Shown: positions 42,998 to 54,660, numbered from the stretch's first letter. The stretch: DNA of 64,000 bases from Polyodon spathula (GCF_017654505.1 NC_054534.1:44515726-44579725), one strand, 5' to 3'. Notes: generated by a model not told the origin, from the sequence alone. Made by a program: numbers and translations.

Positions 42998-43605
42998 TGT
43001 CACAAAGACAGCTGGAGTTGATGGAGTCAGACCAGAGCCAGGAAATAAGCAACAGAGACGTGTGGTTTGGTAGAGCTGAGCGAATGTTTTTGCTCAGCAT
43101 TTAATAAACAGAACAGAAAATAAAAAGGTTGTACAAACAAACATAAACACAGGACACGGCACATGTCGCCAAAACAAAAAGACAAACAAAACGGACGAGA
43201 CAGACAAACACGGTGAGCTTCCATTTAACGATTACTTTTGTTATTATTTCTACCTCCGTCTCCTATCCCGTTCTCCACTCACCAAACACCCAACCGCGAG
43301 TGGGTGAAAACATGTTGCTTTTATGCAGCTGTACCAAGACTCGACTACTAATCAATCATTCAATTGGAGTCTCGGTACTGCACGTGAATTAATAAAGTGC
43401 AATTGCTCGTGCTCACATATTATTACTTTTTACTTGCACGTGAAGTGCTGTGCAATCCTCGTGTCTAAATACAAATATACATTTTAAACACTTGTGTTAC
43501 ACAGACCCGTTTATATCCCGTGTACCAATGACTATACACCAACATTTAACACACCACACGCAACATATAACACAAAATACACACAGGGGCGGGCACTTTG
43601 TCACA
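42998..43605 (-). mobile_element. 5' LTR of the pol-less element
   Basis: 608 bp. The hairpin arm at 43325-43342 is intact, while its partner (about 43367-43381) has lost three bases, so this copy's stem is shortened. The TATA box GCATAAAAGC is at 43317-43326 on the plus strand, reversed. Confidence 0.9.
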
Positions 43606-43610
43606 CTGGC

Positions 43611-45268
43611 CCAGGGTATATTGATCATACTCTTTTAGAGGATAAAATACATTACTCATAGCTTTGTTCATTTAAGGTAAACCATTCAGTGGTCTGGATC
43701 AAGAAGATTACTGGCATCTCATGAAACCCCTTTTTTTCAATTTGTTGTTCAGAGAGGAATGGAAGAATCTACAGACTGATGTATCAGTTCTTCTATAAAA
43801 CTTGTCACACGTACATTTTTACACATATTTCAAGAAAACCATTTGATGAAACTTGGAAAGTACATTCTATAGCATAAGTTATTACGTAAATCCAAATCTG
43901 GGGTATAGGGAGGCATCCTGTTTGTCTCTCTCCATCCCTATGTCTCACTGCATTTTTACATATATCCAGTGAATTGCTTATTTCATTATGATAACACTTG
44001 GTCTGGACATACTTTGGCACAAGCTATTGAGAATAAATTAAGGCAGCTATCCATTTGTCAGAATGTCACATTTATACAGTGTGTCAAATTACGGATGGCT
44101 CTATTTTTTAATCCACAGTCATGGCAGGAGATGTATGTCTCTCACATGCTTGTTTAAAAGTTATGCGGTTATAGTAATCAGGTTAGTGAAAGTGCCTGAT
44201 ACCTCTGTTACTCAGTGTATGGCATCTTCTCTATAAATCTTCCTCTCAGTGTAGAATGACACAGCAGCTTGCTTGTAGACAGAGAACAATATAACAGTAC
44301 AGTATTATAATGAATGGTAGGCTGAAGAGGGGTTAATGAAATACAGAGTTTAGTGAACAGCTGTCAAATATACAGTAGGTGGGCAGGAGGTTACAATGAG
44401 GGACATGGGAAAGCAATCTCACACAGTCTTTAATCTGTGGGAGTACATTTTTTGAATATTTATTTGAAGTAAGAACAGTGATTAATATACTAGCAGCCTC
44501 AGGGAATCAAACATTTTAGGGATAACTTAATTATACATGTGCTTTATGGGACGCCCCATTCCCCAACATGAATTTATATGACCTTAGCATTTTTGCAGCT
44601 CTCAGCCTTCTTAATAGCTGTTTCTCTAACTATTACTGCATTTACATATTTGCATAGAAAAACATTTTTGTACACGGGTGAAATTCTGCTGGTACTCAGT
44701 ATCGGGACTTATTTGATCTGTTTTTCATCCACCACGCATGCATTCCATCCATTAGCTTTCTGTTCGAGAGCAGTCTTGGCACAGAAACTAATATTCATAT
44801 TATATGAAACTGAAGATGATCCTGTATGAAGAGAAATAATCTAACTTACTTTAAGAAAAGGACTTACTGTATTGTATTTCATATGTTCATCCACAACTTT
44901 AAATACTCAATTATACATCTAAAGTAAAACTATATATATAAACAACTGTGTACAATTCTATCCTTAGACCATGTTTGTTTATTTTTTCATCCCTTAATGT
45001 AAAAATAGGACTAGTTGGAATAATTCTCCAGGGTACCCCCGATTGTGTCAAACAATTAAAAAAAAAAAAAAAAAAAAAAAACAAAAATGAATGCATTAGC
45101 CTAATAAACACATTGCCGACCTAGGTGTTTAAATAAAATTATCAAACCATCCGATTTATTCATGTATTTGCATTGCAAACGTACAAAAGCGGATCTTCTT
45201 TTTCAGATCGACTTCGGGTAAGATGCATTATTTGCATCCTGATGGGGTTGTATCTCAACTTGGAGTCC
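43611..45268. other. No gene recognised
   Basis: AT-rich sequence with an A run at 45059-45080. The open frame at 44578-44829 is hydrophobic but has no family motif or coding context. Confidence 0.5.
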
Positions 45269-45285
45269 AGATAGATAGATAGATA
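45269..45285. repeat. (GATA)n array, left side of the LINE
   Basis: Four GATA/TAGA units directly touching the LINE 3' end. The same array type, in the same orientation, flanks the other end at 50669-50689. Confidence 0.95.
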
Positions 45286-45403
45286 CTTTTTCAAAAGACT
45301 TTATTGACTTTTGGTACAAAACACAATAAGAACAAAAAAATTACATTATTTTTCTTTAAATATTTACAAGACAAAATTTAAAACGTTAAGTCATAAATAA
45401 ATA

Positions 45404-48400
45404 TTATAAATATATATTAAGGATTTCTCCTTCAGTCTCACTGAGCAGACCCCCAATACACCAATTTAACTGGAAAGAGTCTAAGTCGTGTATCACGCAG
45501 TGATATCTGAAATCCAGCTTGATTCTACTAATCACTAGCATTTTGAAAACAGTAAGAGCATCTGTTTCCCCAACCTGGGCAATTTGAGCTTTTCTAGATT
45601 TTAAAATGGAGAGCTTGGCCTGCCCCAAAAGAAAGTTAAGTAGCTGGCACAGGTGCTTCTTTTCCTTAATATAAGGCACACCAAAAACAAAAACACATTC
45701 GGAAAAGACCACATTCAGTTTAACAAACATGTTATTGAGTACAGAAAAAAGACAAAACAATCTTTTACAAATGATAAAACTATGAAAGACAGTCTCTCTT
45801 TGTAAACAAAATGGACATTTGTCAGATACCATTGGGTCTAGTATGCAAAGGTAGGCATTAACAGCGAGAATCATATCCAAGAGTCTCCACTGTAGATCTC
45901 CCAGCCTGTTTGACGGGGGGGGGGGGTTTATGGAGGTTTCTCCAAGCCGGCCTGACCTGCTCTTCCACCTCCAACCACACTCTCCAAGATGTATCTGGAA
46001 GACCCTGTAATTGCTTCTCATGTCTTAGCTTAACACATAATTCATACAGTGTGTCCCCCTTCACACTTGACAGGGGGAGATCTGTCAAGTTCTCGATTTT
46101 AAACAACTGCCCTTTGTCTCCCATGTCTCTGCTGATAGCTGGGGAGATCTGTATGAAGGGGAAAGGGGTTTCACAGGGGGAAGAGATACAGTTAGTAAAG
46201 CCCTTTCCTAGAGTCTCATTCTGTGCATTTGATAATGCTGCATGAATCTGGGAAAGCAGCAACCCTGCTATCCTCACAGACCGCAACCCCAAGGTTAAAG
46301 ACAAACTCTGTGGACTTTTCCAATTAAAACTCTCCAGATCTAAAACATGGCGTAACTTAATGACCACGGCCTTTATCATTACATTTGTAAAAGCCTGTGA
46401 TTTTAACATTTCTACTTTAAAAAGAGGATTAAAAACCAGAGGTCTCTCCTAAAGCCAGTAAAAATCTAAAGCTTCTTCCTCCAGACACACCCTCAGACTC
46501 TGCCATACTTTCAACACACTCTGATAGTAGGCTGGTAGTTTGGAACAAACAAACAGAGTAGTGTCTAAAAAGAAAATATGCTTCCCAAGACCCATTCCTC
46601 CAACTTGACGCAAGAAGAGTAAAGCCATGTCAACCCAGGGAGGCTTCTCGCCGCTATAAAGCATTTTTTGGACAGCCTGCAGTCTAAAAGCAGCAATTCT
46701 GCTGGACAAGTCCATCAATCCCTGACTCCCTTCATCCAGAGGTAGGTACAATATGCTTTGCCTTAGCCAATGCAGACCATCCCAGAAAAAACTTAAAAAT
46801 TCACTCTGGATTTTTTTCAAAAATGCCTGGTCAGGTTCTACACATATGCACCTGTGCCAGAGCATGGAAGCAGCCAAGTTGTTTATTATTAAAACTCTGC
46901 CCCTATACGAGAGCTGTGGCAAAACCCAGCATCACCTCTGCAAACGCCCCCGTATTGCCTCCAAAACTCCCTCCCAGTTCCTCTCAGCTGTTCTCACACC
47001 CCCCCAAAAAATCTCTAGGTGTCTAAACTCTTCCTGACTCCAGAGCAATCCACCGGACAACACTGGAGGCCCAGGCTTTGTCCATTTCCCAAGTAAGAAA
47101 GCCCCGCTCTTCAATCAATTAATTCTAGCAGATGAGACTCTTTCAAAAAGCTGTAGACTATCACAGTTTATCAACATCTGCCTGGCTGGTTATAAAAACT
47201 GAGATGTCATCTGCATAGGCAGATACTTTTATGGGCTGAGACTGACTACTTGGGATGAAGAACCCCGTTAGAACATGCCTGAGCCTGCAAATAAGGGGCT
47301 CGATGGACAGGGAATAGAGCATTCCCAAAAGAGGGCAGCCTTGTCTGATACCCCTGTGAACTGGGAAAGGTGCACTCAGCTCCCCGTTGATCTTCAGCAG
47401 GCTGAAAATGTCACAGTACAGGAACTGTATGTGGGATAAATATCCCAGGCCAAATCCAAAGGCTTCAAATACCTTCCATAAGTACTTGTGATCGACTCTG
47501 TCAAAGGCTTTCTCCTGATCAAGAGAGATAAGCCCAGCAGAGAAACCAAAGAGCTCAGAGGCAGCCAATGTGTCTCGAATTAAAAAAATACTGTCAAAAA
47601 TGCTTCTACTGGTCACGCAGTAGGTTTGGTCAGGATGAATAATATTTCCCATTACAGTGCTCAACCGATTAGCGAGGGCTTTCAATACTATTTTGTAATC
47701 AGAGGCCAACAACGACACAGGCCTCCAGTTTTTGATATGGCACAAATCCCCTTTTTTTGGCAGCAAAGTTATCACTGCCCTTCTACAACTCAATGGCAGC
47801 TCCCCTTTCTCCAGACTTTCTGCATAGACTGCATGTAGATCTTTCCCAAGCAAAGTCCAGAAAGACTTGAAAAACTCGACAGGTAGTCCATCCAGTCCTG
47901 GAGTTTTTCCTCCCTTCAGCTCCATGAGAGCATCAGAGAGCTCCTGTACTGTCAGAAGTCTGTCTAAAAAACCTTTCTCCTCTTCAGAGATCTTCGGCAG
48001 AGTATCCAAGAAGCTCCATGTCTCCTCCAGCTGTCCTTCAGCTTCCGCTGTGAACAGCTTTGTGTAGAAGTCCACAGCACATCGCCGGATCTCTCTTGGC
48101 TCCCTCAACTCGTCCCCTGACAGTGTCTTCAGGCAATTAATTACTTTGCGCTGCGCACTCTTTTTCTCCATGCCAAAGAAAAACATCCACCTCTGCAAGG
48201 TATTGCACTCTAGACCTCACCAGCGCCCCCTGCACTTTGACATTCAGTAGCTCAGCCAGCTGCTGTCTTTTATTTTTGAGGTCTTGAATCGTCCTACTAT
48301 TGGGATTAGACTATAGAGCTCCCTGAAGCTCTAACATGTCTCTCTCCAGCTCTTCCAGAGTCTCAGTCATCCTCTTTGTGGCATTAGCAGTGTACTGCTG

Positions 48401-49298
48401 ACAGAACAAACTGACATGCACCTTCCCCACATCCCACCACTGAGCCAGAGAAGTAAAAGCAGATTTCTGCTCTCTCCACCGGTTCCATAGAAAAGTTAAG
48501 CATTCTGTAAAATGCGTATCTTTCAGCAGCTGAATGTTAAAATGCCAGTAAGAACGTTTTGTCATTTGGGAAGGCAATAAAACATGAACTGGTTAAAAGA
48601 CTGTGATCAGAAAGACCGGTGGGAGAAATAAAACACTTGGTAAACAGGCTAAAATGTTGCTTAAAAGTATAAAAACGATCAAATCTCACTAAAGAGACTT
48701 TTTCTCACACACTTTGACCCATGTGTACTGTCTATTTGCGCCATTGAATGCTTTCCACACGTCAGAAAAGTCGTGCTTATTTAAAATCATTAAAAAACTC
48801 TTTGGCAGACTGTGGGTTTGGCTCAGGGAGATTTAGATTATCTGAACAATGTACAGTGCAATTAAAATCAATGGCTAAAAACAGGACTTCCTCACTTCCA
48901 CAAACATTCAAAACTGTATCTAAAATCTGAAGGAAAGCAATCCATTCTCTGCCCTCATTTGGTGCGTAAATATTAATAAAGACAAGCAAGATTTCACCGA
49001 CTTTCGCTTGCACTTTGAGTAACCGCCCTTTCACTACCTCAGTGACATCAAAAGAAACTGGTTTAAAGTCTTTTGAAAAAAGGACTGCCACCCCAGCACT
49101 CACACTATATCCGTGACTAAAAAAAGTCTCCCTCTTCCAATCCCTGGTCCAGTCTATTTGATTCCTAGAATCAGTGTGTGTCTCTTGCAACAAAATTACT
49201 TTCAAATCTTTCTGCTCCAGATACTCAAACAATGCGGCTCTCTTTAAATCATACCTACACCCGTTTATATTTAGTGACCCAGTCTTAAGAGAGCTCAT
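45404..49298 (-). pseudogene. Tx1-type LINE ORF2 (endonuclease-RT), broken
   Basis: The start is the ATG at 49298, next to the SLNINGC opening. The endonuclease (to 48777) shows LLQETHTDS, INIYAPNEG and DFNCTV; the Gly expected before DFN is Ile. A linker lies at 48577-48311. RT in the frame 48198-47161 has GKTPGLDGLPVEFFKSFW, LLPKKGDLCHIKNWRPVSLL, the motif A block SLDQEKAFDRVDH, GIRQGCPLLGMLYSLSIEPL and the catalytic SAYADDISVF. C-terminal parts lie at 47114-46449 and 46409-45404, with a CCHC-like CPFCLQRETVFHSFIIC. The protein would nick target DNA and prime reverse transcription. Frameshifts near 48200, 47150, 46940, 46430 and 46000 and stops inactivate it. Confidence 0.9.
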
Positions 49299-49576
49299 GT
49301 TAGGGAGAGATAGAAAGATACAAGCAAGAAAGAAGGAAAGAAACCATTTATCCATGAGAGAAAATTGAAAGAAACGGTCAACTATTTTAAGCAGTTTTTA
49401 GACTGCTTATTAACCTTTGCAATTAGGTTCTTTAGACACCAGCGCTCCTGTTCAGAAAGACCAGAGCCTGAAACTTTCTGTAACAAAAAACATGCCGACA
49501 GTACAAACATTTTAATATTAGGAAAATGGTCTTCAACGCTGACCCCCATCCTACCTTTAGTAAATTCTAAAAACAT

Positions 49577-50383
49577 TTAAATACTACCCACGCTGTAACC
49601 AGTCTCAGTGCAAGGGGGCTCTGCCGGCAGAGAACAATCAGTCTGACTCCCCTCCTCCTCACTGTCAAACTCTGAGCTCTCCTCGGGATCCTTACAGGCA
49701 ATACTAACACTCCACGGTGTGCTCTCGCAACTTTTTTCAGGTTGAAAGCTATCGGATATACTTGAACCATCATCCGTGTAATTAGCTTTTTTCTTAGTGA
49801 CGACATCTGCAGTCACTTTTCTCTGCCTCTTTTTTCTCAGGACTTTAAAATGAAATGCCCCAACACTCACTTCCTGCTCCTCATTATGCTCCATTCTCAG
49901 ACTCTTATCGTCTCTCTCAGTTTCTGACAGTTCGTCTTTCTCTACCTGAGTCTCCATTTCTGGCTTAGCAGAGACACCTGCTTTCTCAATCTGAGTCACG
50001 TCATTAAAAATCATATTGACATGTCTTCGGAACGACACTATATGCTTTAGCTGCGGGGATTTACAGCCAATCGGTATTCTCTTAGGGCTGGATACAATTT
50101 TACCATACCGGGAAAGCGCACGCTCAATTAAATAATTTTTTAGAAATGGAGGGACATTCGAAAGAATGACTCTTCGGGACGGTACAGACAACGGTGTAAC
50201 CACAACAAAAGTATCGTTTACAACAATGCATTTTTCAACAGCCTTTGCAACAAGACTAGTATCACATAAAAAAGCAACAATTGCTCTATTAATTCAAGAC
50301 GCAGACACGATATGCTCACACCCAACCACATTACCTAAAGCTAACACACACTGTTCCAAAGAGGTAAACCCCTCCGTTACCAT
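49577..50383 (-). pseudogene. Tx1-type LINE ORF1, broken
   Basis: From the ATG at 50383 the frame reads MVTEGFTSLEQCVLALGNVV, meets a stop near 50293, and continues with IVAFLCDTSLVAKAVEKCIV and VTPLSVPSRRVILSNVPPFL, then ALSRYGKIVSSPKRIPIGCK and SPQLKHIVSFRRHVNMIFN. The LSNVPPFL...GKI block resembles an RNA-recognition fold, and zinc knuckles should follow. Instead an acidic, Ser-rich tail begins after MIFN, so the knuckles appear to have been deleted. ORF1 proteins bind element RNA. The gap to ORF2 is about 280 bp. Confidence 0.75.
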
Positions 50384-50668
50384 TTTTACCCCATGGCGGC
50401 GGCTTAGATTTCAAACACAAAGTCTGGGGGAGATTCCCTCCCCTTTGAATTGGCCATACTGGCCTATTAAACTGACAAAAAGTCAGCTTATTTGTTGACA
50501 AACACCCCAGAAAACAAAACCCGATGTAGCACCTATAAGAAAAAGTAAATAACCATAAAGTAAAAAGTAGGGAAAAAAACAAACGCTCACCTACTCACTC
50601 TACACACCTCTCACTCTCCCGCAGCAGTACACACTCATTCCTCACTCTCCCAGCATGCATCACTAGAC

Positions 50669-50689
50669 AGATAGATAGATAGATAGATA
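50669..50689. repeat. (GATA)n array, right side of the LINE
   Basis: Five GATA units followed by an A run. It touches the 5' end of the minus-strand LINE. Confidence 0.95.
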
Positions 50690-50699
50690 AAAAAAAAAC

Positions 50700-51675
50700 A
50701 CGCCTTTGTCACTGCCCCAGCTTCACTGGGGCGTGTCTCTTCATGAATATGGGTAGGAAGAAAAAAAACATACTCTTACCGGCAGTGATCAGGGAGAGGA
50801 CACACCTCTGATCTCAAACCCGAGCATACTAAGCAGACATCTTGAAAAGACCTTTGAGAGAAAGTTTAAATTTATAAGTCTAAAAACTTGTCAGGATGTT
50901 AACGGAACCCACTACTTACTCTTTAAGTGTACTCTTTAAGTATGCAGTAAAATAAATTAGCTCCAATGAAGATTAGGATTATTAACAAGAACAGAAGAGT
51001 TAGATCCACATCAGAATCCAGAATGAAAAGCTTCTACCCAGAGCCACAAATTGAAAGTTAATGTTCATAAGAATATGTAAAAAGTGCTTTCAGTGTGGGG
51101 TTGTGGGATCCAGTGTAACAATAACCCCAAAGTGCATTTGTTTTAGCCAAAAAGAATCTTATATTTTAAGCATTTAGAAAGCATTGCAAATGTTGATACT
51201 GCAGTTTAAAACTTGCAACATATATTAATAAGATATCTTATTAATGCATTGTACACATTTTTTAAACCGTGTTGCCAAACTATAAATTATACATTGTTTG
51301 GAAGGGTGTAAGGTGCATGGGGTTTGCAATTGATATTACCAGGCATCTTAAATGGGATAAACTTTACTTTCAATCAGAAAAAGGTCCATTCCTCCACAGA
51401 CATTAATAGTATATTCCTTGAAAGCTGACACATGCCTGGTTAATTTTATAGCAAATTGCAAAGAGAAAAAAAAAAAAAACAATACCTCTGTTCCTTTAGC
51501 TCAGATTTTTGGTTTATTGAGAGGATTGAAAAAAAAAAATCTGCTAGAAATTGTTTTTTCAAAAATCCACTGGGGAACACTGTAATTGTCTTAATCTACA
51601 GTGATGAAGACAAACTCATACATCATTTACAGTGTTAACAAGATAGGTGGTGGAATTTTTTGTGGAATGTATGCA
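50700..51675. other. No gene recognised
   Basis: AT-rich DNA with A runs at about 51464-51480 and 51530-51540. Confidence 0.5.
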
Positions 51676-52163
51676 TGTAGCAGGGCAGCAGGAGAGAGCC
51701 CTTCACACTATTAGAGGGGGCAGGACAAAGCCCTGTTGTAAAATATATCTCTAAACGGGTGATTTAATGTAATGTATGATTAGAATGTATTTTATGTTTA
51801 ATTTATGATTATTATGATTTATTTTGTTACAATTGACGGCAAAAGCTGTGTGTTTTGTTTTGATTGTTTATTTTAAAAACCTTTTGCAGAAGGTAACCTG
51901 GATAAAAATTTTCGGCGCACTGGGTGGGAGAGTTATGGAAAGAGACCAAGAGAGATAGAGGATAGAAAAACTGAAAGTAAAAAGGATTAGTGAAGGCAAC
52001 TGCACAGCCTGACCTTAGTTATCGATTCAGTGTGGTTTTTGTGTTTGTGATTTTGTTTTGTTTAAAACTTGTATTTTTTCGCTCTGTGAGCAGTTTCATT
52101 TTATTAAAATATTTTATTTATTTTTGTTTAACGTGACATCACCACTCAGACATCCCTGTCACA
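51676..52163 (+). mobile_element. Solo LTR, plus orientation
   Basis: 488 bp from TGTAGCAGGG to CCTGTCACA. Blocks GGGGGCAGGACAAAGCCCTG and GCGCACTGGGTGGGAG match the LTR at 15909-16551. The flanks (ATGCA and ATGTT) share three of five bases, so the duplication is eroded. Where the related LTR has a 61-nt hairpin, this copy has only AAGGTAACCTGGATAAAA (about 51892-51909). Confidence 0.75.
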
Positions 52164-53000
52164 ATGTTATTAAAACATATGATTCAGTTAGAAAGAACAT
52201 CAAATCTAACATTTTGCCTATAATGGGTATAATAACTCATGTATGCGCATATGAGGTTGCCAGGCACCTGAAACACTGTTTAGCTGCAAGTGAAATTGCC
52301 AGTACTGCATCAAAGTTTTCCAAGTTAGACTGTTCTAATACACGCAATGAAAAGGAGAAGAGATGGCGAGACATTATCAGAACTTTTCAGGACATATGTT
52401 ACAGAAAGCTATAGAGAACACCCTTCTACGTGAGTTTGATGAACAACAACTACTGTAGTTGATAGTGGAAACCATTTTAATAAAAAATGTGAATGCAATT
52501 AAGTGTAATAGGTTTTCTGTAGTTCTTTTCTGCAGAGCAGACTGTAAAGTAGTATTAATCATTCAACATTATTAAATCAATATAATATACCATTGAACCT
52601 TTTATTGAAAGTAAAAGCAATGAATTATATGTATGTGTGTATGTATGTATGTATGTAAGTATTAAAAGAGAACACATATGTGCTATTACACAGTGTTTGT
52701 GTTTCTTCAGGCTCTAGGCAGTAAAAGTAGTTCCTGTACTATTTATTTTTGGGAGTGGAAAAGTGGTTGTTGTATGTTTTATTGTCTTCTGACACACTTT
52801 TATTTATGCCAGCAACAGAAAACAGAAAATAAACCTTGCTCCCTAGAGCTCTGACTGAACTTAGTATTGTGTCGGGAAAAGATGAGCCTTTTATACCTCA
52901 GTTCACAGGACAGGAGCAAGGGTTGTGAGGAGTAAGCCCTGGGACTTGAAATAGGAATTATGTGCTTGTGTCTTTAGGAAGGCAGTATGCTTTCCCCTTG
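52164..53000. other. No gene recognised; (GTAT)n near 52630-52660
   Basis: The open frame covering 52141-52414 ends NEKEKRWRDIIRTFQDICYR, which reads plausibly as protein, but the rest starts in the LTR and no family is recognised. Confidence 0.4.
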
Positions 53001-53315
53001 GCTCGTGGAGAGCTGCCCTCACGGAGATGAGACCAAACAGATTGGCCTCCAAGGTTGGGAAGCAAGCCTTACTTCCAGGGGAAAAATGAAGAGAAGGATA
53101 GAGGATACATTTAAAAAGACAAAGTCATCACCGACCAACGAGGAATGCCTATGCTTAGGGTGATCGGAGGAACACTGGCATAGATGAAAGCAAGATGTTT
53201 GTAAGGAATACAGGGTTTAGCCCTGGTCCAGGGACAATCGCCCTCGCAGAGGTGAGACTGAACCGATCGAACTTCAAAGCTGGGAGCATGTATGCTGCCC
53301 CCAGGGGGAACCTGT
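53000..53315. repeat. Duplicated module, two diverged copies
   Basis: 53008-53085 and 53225-53305 align by eye: CTGCCCTCACGGAGATGAGACC against TCGCCCTCGCAGAGGTGAGACT, then CCAAGGTTGGGAAGC against TCAAAGCTGGGAGCA, then a CCAGGGG block in each. They precede the recombinase fragment and may be part of the same retroelement. Confidence 0.55.
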
Positions 53316-53386
53316 AATTTTAATAAGATTGTTAAGATATATTTGGCCAGGGGTCCCCTCTGGCTCTCAGAGAACATTCCGCTCAT

Positions 53387-54015
53387 TTATTGAGAAAGGG
53401 GTAGATTTGAGAGTTCCCAGGGAGAGGTGCAACTTATCTTTTTGTAAATGAGGAATGATAGAATGACTTCCTGGTTGAAGGGAGATGGGGATAACTGATT
53501 TTGCTTACAGAAGGTAATGAAGGAGGACCAGCCATTTGCATAAAAGGAGCAGCAGAATGGAAGGAGGGCTGCGGCCATATAATCTTGCACAAAACGAGAA
53601 GATTGCGAGGGGAAGAATTTAGGTGAATAGAGGAACAGTCAGGGCAAAAAAATGAGCTGAGGAAACCAGGTCTGATTAGGGAGATCTGTAGGCAATAAAG
53701 AGCATTGGCAGCACTTGTTATACCTGGAAGGTGACATGCTTGCAAGATGAAATTATTTATAACAGAAAACCAGATGAGCCAGTGGAGGAGTTGCATAATG
53801 AGGGGAGAAGAAGCATGGTCTTTATTAATAGTATGCACAGTAGATTGATTATCACAGCAGCTTCTTTTTTTAAATAGGGAGATTGTGACAGAGAGAGAGA
53901 AGGAATCTGAGCTGTTAATATCCCTCCCGACCAGAAAGAGCACAGTGTAAGGTGGATGGTATGCCTTCCCATACATGGGCGACTTGATGGTAGGTGGCAA
54001 CTGGAAGTTGGACAT
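53387..54015 (-). pseudogene. YR retroelement fragment: RNase H end plus recombinase start
   Basis: The minus strand frame 54015-53434 shows CCDNQSTVHTINKDHASSPL, then LLHWLIWFSVINNFILQACH and LPGITSAANALYCLQ, the RNase H-like region that follows RT in tyrosine-recombinase retroelements (Ngaro/DIRS group). Next, in frame 53590-53387, is the recombinase N-terminal core-binding domain: MQDYMAAALLPFCC, then SYANGWSSFITF-like and CKQNQLSPSPFNQEVILSFL. The conserved ADALSR end of RNase H is degraded to AANALY. RT and the recombinase catalytic domain are absent. The order RNase H then recombinase fits the class. Confidence 0.75.
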
Positions 54016-54234
54016 TTTGGGGAAAGCATGTAGCTGCTAGTTTACTAAACAGTTCCATTGTGGTCAGCTGCGGGGCATGCAGCGATTAGATAGGAAGGGG
54101 ACGTGACGAGTGTTGAATAGAATCTCAAAGAGGGGTTTGGAAAGCAAATTGAAGATCTTGGGGCTACTGTGGCAGCTGGAAGTTACTGATGGAAGAACCG
54201 TGGGGCTGAGAGGCCAAGCTGGGGTGGAAGCTAT

Positions 54235-54660
54235 GAGGAGGGATGATTGTCATGTTGAAAGGTGATGGGGATTTTTGCTTCCATAGAGTAGTGAAGGCAG
54301 ACCAGCCTGTTGCATAGGAGGAGCGGGTGGAAGGAGCGATGGCAGTGGTCTTCAGCTGAAGTAGGAATATTGGAAAGGGATGAATTAATTGAATACCAGC
54401 TTAATGAACGGAGGTATAGGCAGGTGGGAAACGTCAGTTGAGGATACCAGACGTGAGGAGCGAGAATGTAGGAGGAGCGAGAATGTAGGAGGAGGAGCGA
54501 GAATGTCAGAGGAGTGAGAATGTAGGAGGAGCAACAACATAGGAGGAGCAGGAACGGAGGAGCGAGAATGGAAGAGGAGCGAGTGCAGCAGCCATGTAAG
54601 CTTGAACGGATGTAATGAGATTGTGAAATCGATTAAGTTAGATGAATCGCTGAGTTGGAA
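54235..54660 (-). pseudogene. Second, more degraded copy of the recombinase N-terminal region
   Basis: 54240-54345 aligns with 53440-53555 (GAGGGATGATTGTCATG against GAGGAATGATAGAATGAC; TAGTGAAGGCAGACCAGCC against TAATGAAGGAGGACCAGCC). After the minisatellite, 54590-54650 aligns with 53568-53625 (GCAGCCATGTAAGCTTG against GCGGCCATATAATCTTG). No frame is open. The arrangement suggests a tandem duplication or two nested insertions. Confidence 0.5.
54454..54590. repeat. GGAGGAGCGAGAATGTA minisatellite
   Basis: Seven to eight variable copies of a 15-21 bp purine-rich unit. The unit resembles GGAGCAGCAGAATGGAAGGAG at about 53548-53568 in the less degraded recombinase copy, so the array probably expanded from coding sequence. 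Confidence 0.85.

Larger units (their letters stand above)
40538..43605 (-). mobile_element. Complete pol-less LTR retroelement (3.07 kb)
   Basis: Two direct LTRs (40538-41140 and 42998-43605) with TGTGACAAAG...TTTGTGACA termini enclose 1.86 kb. Flanks CTGAC (40533-40537) and CTGGC (43606-43610) look like a 5-bp target duplication with one change. On the minus strand the order is 5' LTR, primer site (42980-42996), gag-like frame, coding minisatellites, polypurine tract (41141-41164), 3' LTR. No protease, RT, RNase H or integrase motif occurs in any frame. The structure is that of a non-autonomous element that would depend on enzymes supplied in trans. Confidence 0.9.
45286..50668 (-). mobile_element. 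Near full-length Tx1-type LINE
   Basis: On the minus strand a 5' leader (50668-50384), ORF1 (50383-49577), ORF2 with apurinic-type endonuclease and RT (49298-45404) and a 3' end containing AATAAAGTCTTTTGAAAAAG occur in order over about 5.4 kb. RT wording such as SLDQEKAFDRVDH and the ORF1 block GCKSPQLKHIVS suit the Tx1 clade of L1-like LINEs. Both ends abut GATA repeats. ORF2 is broken by several frameshifts, so the copy is old. Confidence 0.85.

Noticed and set aside
44578..44829. Hydrophobic 83-codon frame resembling a membrane protein
   Set aside because: AT-rich, no family motif, no splice or promoter context. Hydrophobic frames are expected by chance in T-rich DNA.
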